A stretch of DNA of 14,303 nt from JBAJNL01 sp036881885 (GTDB lineage Bacteria > Pseudomonadota > Alphaproteobacteria > Holosporales > Hepatobacteraceae): the NCBI GenBank assembly GCA_036881885.1, contig JBAJNL010000036.1:1-14303 (forward strand), read 5' to 3'. Of the stretch, positions 13,806 to 14,303 are shown one piece after another. A model generated the notes under the pieces. It saw nothing but the letters and a program-made list of their open reading frames with translations, searched no databases and was not told where the DNA came from. Position 1 is the stretch's first letter. Each line of letters starts with the position of its first letter. Both the position numbers and the translations under genes were made by a program.

Positions 13806-14303
13806 ATGTTAAGAAAAAAGCGCCTTCTCTCTTTTTTTGTTTTGACTGTTGTGGCAAACAGTTGGCTTCAGCCCCTTTTTGCACCAGGTGGCAATGAAGA
13901 CGCGCCAGAGCAAGGCTTACCAAAGCCACCTCAACAAATCTCACTGACGCAAACGCCTGACTCCCCATCCTCTTCCCAGGATCCAGTGAACGCAACTCCC
14001 TTGGCGTGTTCGACCACTCATCCCCAGTCTTTTGCACCCATCTTGTTACATACCACGCTGCAAGGGACAAGTGATTTGGCTCCAACAGAAGCATCTTTTC
14101 CTTTGTTCTGTTTGCCTGAAGAGCTATGGCAATTGATCTTAGATTGTGCACTTAAAGGCGCTGTCAAGGATGGCATCGTGACACAAGAGTGGAAGAACTT
14201 GCGCCTGACATGCAGAGCCATCAATCAGTACGTGACCAATGAAGCCTTTTTCAAAGGTGCAAACAGCTATTTAGGGGACATTGACGATATCACGCGTTTC
14301 GTC
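13806..14303 (+). CDS. Exported F-box-like protein, C-terminus beyond the window
   Basis: The frame is open to the window end, giving 166 residues. Residues 1-26 form a signal peptide: MLRKKR, then the core LLSLFVLTVVA, with likely cleavage after LFA. A Pro/Ser/Thr/Gln-rich linker extends to about residue 95. Residues 101-144 fit the F-box: the opening CLPEELWQLILDCAL, an insertion of about 12 residues, then WKNLRLTCRAINQYV, matching the LPxELxxxIL ... LRxVCRxxxxxV pattern. F-boxes bind Skp1 and bring substrates to the SCF ubiquitin ligase; bacterial ones are mostly effectors acting in eukaryotic hosts. Substrate-binding repeats would be expected in the missing part. The start at 13806 has GGA seven bases upstream; an in-frame ATG at 13794 adds four residues. 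No strong ribosome-binding site exists for either. Confidence 0.7.
   Translation, partial: MLRKKRLLSFFVLTVVANSWLQPLFAPGGNEDAPEQGLPKPPQQISLTQTPDSPSSSQDPVNATPLACSTTHPQSFAPILLHTTLQGTSDLAPTEASFPLFCLPEELWQLILDCALKGAVKDGIVTQEWKNLRLTCRAINQYVTNEAFFKGANSYLGDIDDITRFV

Overview
The window looks like part of a host-associated alphaproteobacterial chromosome, plausibly a Holosporales/Paracaedibacter-like intracellular bacterium. Four things suggest this: a phasin, a TetR-type C-terminal domain of an alphaproteobacterial kind, decayed genes lying beside intact ones, and eukaryote-like motifs (F-box, ubiquitin-interacting motif) on proteins with export signals. The taxon is inferred; there is no rRNA or other marker here beyond alaS.

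Layout. At 1-117 (minus) lies the start of a membrane-anchored protein that runs off the window, with its promoter at 150-178. A tRNA-Arg(CCT) follows at 312-388. From about 431 to 1612 there is one long decayed gene with stops and frameshifts. A two-gene minus-strand operon comes next: a predicted lipoprotein serine hydrolase (2130-2795) overlapping a GNAT acetyltransferase (1673-2143). Another probable gene relic spans about 2833-3232. Then come a TetR/AcrR C-terminal-domain protein with no visible DNA-binding domain (3279-3803) and a phasin (3983-4456), which suggests storage-granule metabolism.

The centre is one 4-kb minus-strand gene (4489-8547) encoding a roughly 1350-residue, N-terminally membrane-anchored, mostly disordered protein. 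It has about 60 Ser/Thr-Pro dipeptides, Ser/Glu runs, basic clusters, internal repeats and several YxxM motifs. Divergent from it, after an AT-rich intergenic region, is a small exported glycine-zipper protein (8893-9468) with a clear rho-independent terminator, followed by full-length alanyl-tRNA synthetase alaS (9590-12280).

Downstream of alaS are the most striking genes. The first (12368-13432) has its own good sigma-70-like promoter, a signal peptide, one textbook UIM and two degenerate UIM-like copies near the C-terminus. After an array of alternating palindromic repeats (13434-13684) comes a second gene (from 13806, cut by the window end) with a signal peptide, a Pro/Ser/Thr-rich linker and an F-box-like domain. 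Together with the large repeat protein they suggest a cluster of exported proteins aimed at host ubiquitin or signalling machinery. That is an inference from motifs, not a demonstrated function.
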